In this document: positions 32,002-36,358 of the stretch, piece after piece
Numbering within the stretch: position 1 is the stretch's first letter
How the letters are laid out: each line of letters begins with the position of its first letter
Source of the DNA: Pirellulaceae bacterium
Lineage (GTDB): Bacteria > Planctomycetota > Planctomycetia > Pirellulales > Pirellulaceae
DNA length: 36,358 bases
Direction: 5' to 3'
Assembly: GCA_028289675.1 (NCBI GenBank)
Contig: JANQOL010000085.1
Location: forward strand, 1-36,358
Notes under the pieces: model-generated
Told to the model about the DNA's origin: nothing
What the model saw: the letters and a program-made list of their open reading frames with translations, nothing else
The model's database searches: none
Translations under genes and position numbers: made by a program

Positions 32002-35000
32002 ATGTCCGACGTGAGCACAAACGATGGCGCCTCTCTAGCCGCGCCGGTCAATGAGCGATCACCTAAGTATGTCGTCGGGATCGGTGCATCGGCTGGAGGT
32101 CTTGAATCTCTAGAGCAGCTGTTTCAGAACATGCCAGTCAGTAGTGGTATGGCGTTCGTTGTGATCCAGCATCTTTCGCCCGATTTCAAGAGCATGATGA
32201 GCGAGTTGCTCGCCCGCGATACGAGCATGCGGATTGTCGTCGTCGAAGACGGAGTTCGCGTCGAAGAAAACGTGATCTATCTGATGCCGCCGAAGAAGGA
32301 GATGATCTTCGCGGACGGCTGCCTGCATCTCAGCGGCAAAGACCCATCACGCGGACTGGCGCTGCCGATCGACCACTTTCTCGAATCTCTGGCTCGCGAA
32401 ATGGGAGAAGCCTCGATCGCCATTATTTTGTCCGGTAGCGGAACCGATGGAACGCGGGGCATCGAGGAGGTATCGCGTTGTGGCGGCCTAGTGATCAGTG
32501 AGAGTTTGGACACGGCCAAGTTCGATGGGATGCCGTCCAGTGCCCAGGCCACGGATCTGGTCGACTTGGTGCTCTCTCCATCCGAGATGGGCAACGCTCT
32601 GCTCAACTATGGCGAAGATCCGACCAGCTTACCTCGCGACAAGGCGCAGCGTCTGGCGAAGGATAACTCATTGCGAGGCATCGACGCCATCATGCAGCTG
32701 TTTCGCAATGTGTATGACATTGATTTCTCGTCGTACAAAGACTCTACAGTCATGCGACGGATTCGGCGTCGCGTCGATATGTCACACGTCGAGACCTTTG
32801 ACCAGTATGCCGACTTGTTGCAAGCGGATTTGGAGGAGTTGCACGCCCTCTACGGCGACTTGCTGATTGGCGTGACCGAGTTCTTTCGCGACCCAGAAGT
32901 TTTCGAGTTTCTTGTAAACCATGTCATACCCAAAGTCGTCGAACGTCGAGATGAGGAGGATCCAATTCGAGTTTGGGTAGCCGGGTGCGCCACCGGTGAA
33001 GAAGCTTATTCGATCGCGATTGCGTTTCAGGAAGTCATTCGAGTTTCCGGCCATAGACGGCAATTGAAGGTCTTTGCAACGGACGTCCATAAACGATCGA
33101 TCGAACATGCTAGCCGCGGAGTTTTTTCCGAAGAGGTGCTTAAAAAGGTCGATGGTGATCTGCTCGACCGGTATTTCACCCAGCGAACGGACGGATTCCA
33201 AATCCGCCCGGAGATTCGTCAAATGATTGTGTTTGCGCCGCACAATGTGCTGCGCGACGCGCCATTCACGGACCTCGACTTCGTCTCCTGTCGCAACATG
33301 CTGATCTATCTACGGCCAGCCGCGCAGCGCCGAGCGATCTCACTGTTCCACTATGGTCTTGGCGTGGGCGGCACTCTTCTACTCGGTGGAAGCGAATCCA
33401 CGGGCGAACTGGCTAACGAGTTTGGCGTTGTCAACGATCGGCATCGAATCTACCGAAAGAGCCGGGACGTCCGGCTGACGCACAATCTACGCTCGCCACT
33501 CGCGTCAACCGATTCCGTTCTCCGCGGATTGCCACAGCAAGACTCGGCTCCTCGCCCTCCGTCGGCGCGAGGCAGTAGAACACGTCATGTGCACGATGAA
33601 CTTTTGGGGCGTTTCATGCCGCCCAGCATTCTGATCGATGCGTCACGTTCCGTGATCGACACCTTCGCAGGCGCGGAGAAGCTACTGCAATTCCCGACAC
33701 GACAGCCTTCGTTGGATATTCTGGATCTCGTCGACAACTTGGTCCGTACGACGCTGGCCGGAGTCATAAGCCGTGCGATGAAGAGTCAAGCAACCGCGCG
33801 ATTTGGCAAGCTTACACTGACGAAGGATGGGGAGACCAGCGTATTCAATCTGACCGTCGATCCACTAGTTAGCAAGGCAGACGATCCTTGTTATCTGATC
33901 ACGTTCGACCCCGTCCAGGTTGAACAGAGGGCGACCGACCGCCCCGATTCCGAGCAGGATTCGAGTTCAGGTCTCTACCCGGACGGGGATGATGAACTGG
34001 ATATCTCGCGCGACCAGATCAGGCAACTGGAAGATGATCTGCGTTACTCTCGCGAAAACCTGCAAGCGACCATCGAGGAATTGGAAACGAGCAACGAAGA
34101 GTTGCAGGCGACCAATGAAGAGCTGATCGCGTCCAACGAAGAGCTTCAAAGCACGAACGAAGAACTTCACTCGTTGAATGAAGAGTTGTACAGCGTCAAC
34201 TCGGAGCACCAGCGTAAGATCGAAGAACTGGCTGAGCTGAACCGGGACATGAATCATCTACTGGAAAACACCGATGTCGCGACGGTATTCCTTGACGGTG
34301 AACTCAAGATCCGACGATTCACATCACGCGTGCGAGACGTCTTTGAACTGATCGACGAAGACGTTGGGCGGCCGATTCATGTGTTCGGTTCCAAGTTGCG
34401 AATCGACGATTTGTCAGACAGGCTGACCGACGTATTGCGAACCGGTGAGGCGTACGAGCGCGAAGTGCTGGCTGCTGGCGGAACAAGCTATCTGATGCGG
34501 TTCTTGCCCTATCGGCCTGATGATCACGTCAACGGCGTCGTGATGATGTGGGTGGACGTGTCGTCGCTGGAGGTTCTGCGTGGCCAGCTGAGGTGGATGT
34601 CGGCGATCGTTGAATCCACCAACGATGCCATTATCGGGCAGGATCTGAAAGGTGTAATCACAAGTTGGAATCGTGGCGCGGAACAGCTCTATGGGTATTC
34701 GGTCGGAGAGATCATCGGCAAACAGATCGAGTTGTTGGTGCCAGAAGATCGGCTTCACGAAGTGGTCGAGTATCGAGATCGCATCTTGCGAGGTGACACC
34801 GTCTTGTCGGTCGATACTGTGCGCGTTCGGAGCGACCAATCACCGATCGACGTATCGCTGACGGTTTCGCCTGTTTTCAACTCCGATGGGCACGTGATTG
34901 GTATCTCGAAAATCGCGCGCGATATTCGAGACCGAGTTCAACTGGAACGCGAGATCCGCAACCAAGTGCAGCAGCGCGAGCACTTTCTCGCGATGCTTTC

Positions 35001-36087
35001 GCACGAATTGCGAAATCCACTCAATGCAGTCAGTAGTGCGACGGCGATCCTGTCGAGGAGCGATGCCAATGAACAAATAAAATCTGCTTCGGCAACGACC
35101 ATCGATCGACAAGTCGGCATCATCAACCACTTGCTCGGGGACCTGCTCGACGTGGCTCGGATTGCCGAGAATCGTATCAATCTGAAGTTCGAGATGCTGG
35201 ACATGCGCGATCTGGTTCAAGCCGTCGAGGAGATTGTTCAAACGGAACTGGATCGCCACCGGTGTTCTGTCCAGTTTGATGTGCCTGAATACCCATTGTT
35301 GGTTAACGGTGATCGCACCCGGCTGATTCAGGTTCAGGTCAACTTGATCCACAATGCGGCAAAATACTCAGAAACGACCGACCCCATCCGAGTCCAGCTA
35401 CAGCTCGCTGGCGACCGAATCCACGTTTCCGTATCGGACAATGGCCGCGGCATTCCGCCAGAGAAACTGGAATCGATCTTTGAGCCATTCGCGCAATTGG
35501 ATCGGTCTCGAACTAAGAGCGACGGCGGATTGGGGGTTGGCTTGACGTTGGCTAAATCGCTGGTCGAGCTCCATCATGGAAAGATCACAGCCGAAAGCGA
35601 AGGCGAAGGTCGTGGCAGTTCATTCTACTTCTGGTTACCTAGGTTGGACAGCAACATGGCTGACCAACCAACTCCCCGCGAACAGGCTCGAGCCGACGTA
35701 CGCACTCCAGCGCGTACGGCAGATCCCTCACCACTGCACATTTGCATCGTCGAGGACCTGGATGACAGTCGCGAGATGATCAAGACACTGCTGGAACTCG
35801 ATGGACACCGTGTTACTACCGCGATCGATGGAGCCTCGGCGATTCACACTCTCACGAGTGATCCACCCGACGTTGCGTTGGTCGATATTGGGCTGCCAGA
35901 CATCAGTGGGTATGAAGTAGCGCGTCGAGTCCGCCAGCAACTACCACACGCGAAGCTAAGACTCATCGCGTTGACAGGTTACGGACAGCGTGCTGACGTG
36001 CAAGAAGCGCTTGCCGCAGGATTCGACGATCACATGGTGAAACCGATTGACAATAAAATGCTCGAGAATCTGCTGAAGCCGCTATGA
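32002..36087 (+). CDS. CheB-CheR-PAS-histidine kinase-receiver hybrid protein
   Basis: 1361 residues. CheB-type methylesterase at about 22-205 with Ser30 (GIGASAGG), His57 (VIQHLSP) and Asp149 (SGSGTDGT). CheR-type methyltransferase at about 225-480 (LLIGVTEFFRDP, VWVAGCATGEEAYS, NVLRDAPFTDLDFVSCRNMLIYL). A PAS-like segment follows, then a long coiled coil of repeated EELxxxNEEL units (about 670-745) and two PAS domains to about 990. A HisKA domain has His1001 in SHELRNPLN; the HATPase has NLIHNAAKY, SDNGRGIPPE and GGLGVGLTL. A C-terminal receiver has VEDLDD and phospho-acceptor Asp1295. All key residues are present. Such fusions act in signalling without a local chemotaxis cluster; no cheA or receptor gene lies nearby. 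Confidence 0.95.
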   Translation: MSDVSTNDGASLAAPVNERSPKYVVGIGASAGGLESLEQLFQNMPVSSGMAFVVIQHLSPDFKSMMSELLARDTSMRIVVVEDGVRVEENVIYLMPPKKEMIFADGCLHLSGKDPSRGLALPIDHFLESLAREMGEASIAIILSGSGTDGTRGIEEVSRCGGLVISESLDTAKFDGMPSSAQATDLVDLVLSPSEMGNALLNYGEDPTSLPRDKAQRLAKDNSLRGIDAIMQLFRNVYDIDFSSYKDSTVMRRIRRRVDMSHVETFDQYADLLQADLEELHALYGDLLIGVTEFFRDPEVFEFLVNHVIPKVVERRDEEDPIRVWVAGCATGEEAYSIAIAFQEVIRVSGHRRQLKVFATDVHKRSIEHASRGVFSEEVLKKVDGDLLDRYFTQRTDGFQIRPEIRQMIVFAPHNVLRDAPFTDLDFVSCRNMLIYLRPAAQRRAISLFHYGLGVGGTLLLGGSESTGELANEFGVVNDRHRIYRKSRDVRLTHNLRSPLASTDSVLRGLPQQDSAPRPPSARGSRTRHVHDELLGRFMPPSILIDASRSVIDTFAGAEKLLQFPTRQPSLDILDLVDNLVRTTLAGVISRAMKSQATARFGKLTLTKDGETSVFNLTVDPLVSKADDPCYLITFDPVQVEQRATDRPDSEQDSSSGLYPDGDDELDISRDQIRQLEDDLRYSRENLQATIEELETSNEELQATNEELIASNEELQSTNEELHSLNEELYSVNSEHQRKIEELAELNRDMNHLLENTDVATVFLDGELKIRRFTSRVRDVFELIDEDVGRPIHVFGSKLRIDDLSDRLTDVLRTGEAYEREVLAAGGTSYLMRFLPYRPDDHVNGVVMMWVDVSSLEVLRGQLRWMSAIVESTNDAIIGQDLKGVITSWNRGAEQLYGYSVGEIIGKQIELLVPEDRLHEVVEYRDRILRGDTVLSVDTVRVRSDQSPIDVSLTVSPVFNSDGHVIGISKIARDIRDRVQLEREIRNQVQQREHFLAMLSHELRNPLNAVSSATAILSRSDANEQIKSASATTIDRQVGIINHLLGDLLDVARIAENRINLKFEMLDMRDLVQAVEEIVQTELDRHRCSVQFDVPEYPLLVNGDRTRLIQVQVNLIHNAAKYSETTDPIRVQLQLAGDRIHVSVSDNGRGIPPEKLESIFEPFAQLDRSRTKSDGGLGVGLTLAKSLVELHHGKITAESEGEGRGSSFYFWLPRLDSNMADQPTPREQARADVRTPARTADPSPLHICIVEDLDDSREMIKTLLELDGHRVTTAIDGASAIHTLTSDPPDVALVDIGLPDISGYEVARRVRQQLPHAKLRLIALTGYGQRADVQEALAAGFDDHMVKPIDNKMLENLLKPL

Positions 36088-36186
36088 CAAACACGGTGCT
36101 CAGTGGTTTGCGACAACACCGAGCTCTCTTCTCGGCACTGCCCCAAACATGTGTGGGCGTCTAAACCCTAGTCGAAGGCCGTTTCG

Positions 36187-36358
36187 CTAGCGACTCTGTT
36201 CCGCGGCATGATAAGCCGCAACGAAAACGGATGGCGTCGCCGGCCACTCTATGTACTTGCGTAAGCGCTCGACCAAGTACGTGTTGACGAGTGCTTTATG
36301 CTCTGGGTTTTCTTGGAGCAGTTATGATTCGTCGACGTTTCTCTCGAGATCAGTGGGC
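36187..36358 (-). pseudogene. 3' end of a minus-strand gene with an in-frame stop
   Basis: A 56-codon minus-strand frame enters from the window edge and ends at TAG 36189-36187. It reads PTDLERNVDES, stop (36324-36322), then LLQENPEHKALVNTYLVE and RLRKYIEWPATPSVFVAAYH. The part after the stop has strongly protein-like composition, yet no start codon follows the stop. The simplest reading is the C-terminus of a gene interrupted by one nonsense codon; a frameshift upstream or a chance frame are alternatives. No family is recognised. Confidence 0.35.

Noticed and set aside
36324-36358. Plus-strand gene start (ATG 36324 with GGAG upstream, MIRRRFSRDQW)
   Set aside because: Only 11 codons are visible and the opposite strand carries a longer protein-like frame; undecidable from this window.

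Overview
The window looks like a chromosomal segment of a planctomycete, most likely a Pirellulaceae (Rhodopirellula-type) bacterium. The evidence is family content: an ECF sigma factor next to a Ser/Thr kinase, a DUF1501/DUF1800 pair, a BlaI repressor with an M56 peptidase carrying carboxypeptidase-regulatory repeats, a TIGR03067-like lipoprotein, and small proteins with the planctomycete N-termini NPY and YSLNSLLLLTALVA. No database search was possible; all assignments are from reading the sequence.

Region 1 (1-3437) holds the 3' part of pntA, then pntB (proton-translocating transhydrogenase), a tRNA-Leu(UAG) with its own promoter and a rho-independent terminator, and the N-terminal stub of a tyrosine-type integrase directly downstream of the tRNA, a scar of an integrated element. 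Region 2 (3438-8625) is an ECF sigma factor plus a 1483-residue kinase / membrane segment / DUF4384-like / helical-repeat / CHAT caspase-like protein. Region 3 (8991-13065) is an envelope glycan group: a GT2 polyprenyl-phosphate glycosyltransferase, a SAM methyltransferase and a TMTC-like membrane protein with TPRs. Region 4 (13333-21459) has a secreted VWA-HEAT protein facing a minus-strand BlaI-M56-DUF1800-DUF1501 unit. The promoter of that unit is overlapped by two dyads that are a likely BlaI operator.

Region 5 (about 22066-31346) is a run of short, unrelated genes all on the plus strand. From about 24222 on, most stop codons are followed or overlapped by an imperfect hairpin with a fixed plan: AAC, unpaired bases, inner stem, loop, inner stem, unpaired bases, GTT. 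The next gene usually starts 10-40 bases after the GTT, sometimes with an ORF-less unit in between. This is the layout of integron gene cassettes with attC sites. A 195-bp unit without an ORF occurs three times at separate places in the run; its left edge always abuts such a GTT (or GTG), and in two copies its right edge also ends on GTT, so it behaves like a mobile ORF-less cassette. Cargo includes a TIGR03067-like lipoprotein, SUKH-type immunity-like proteins, small membrane proteins, secreted proteins and a ZIP metal transporter. No integron integrase lies in the window, so the array is inferred from structure only.

Region 6 (32002-36358) is a single-polypeptide CheB-CheR-PAS-histidine kinase-receiver protein, followed by what looks like the 3' end of a minus-strand gene interrupted by an in-frame stop at the window edge.
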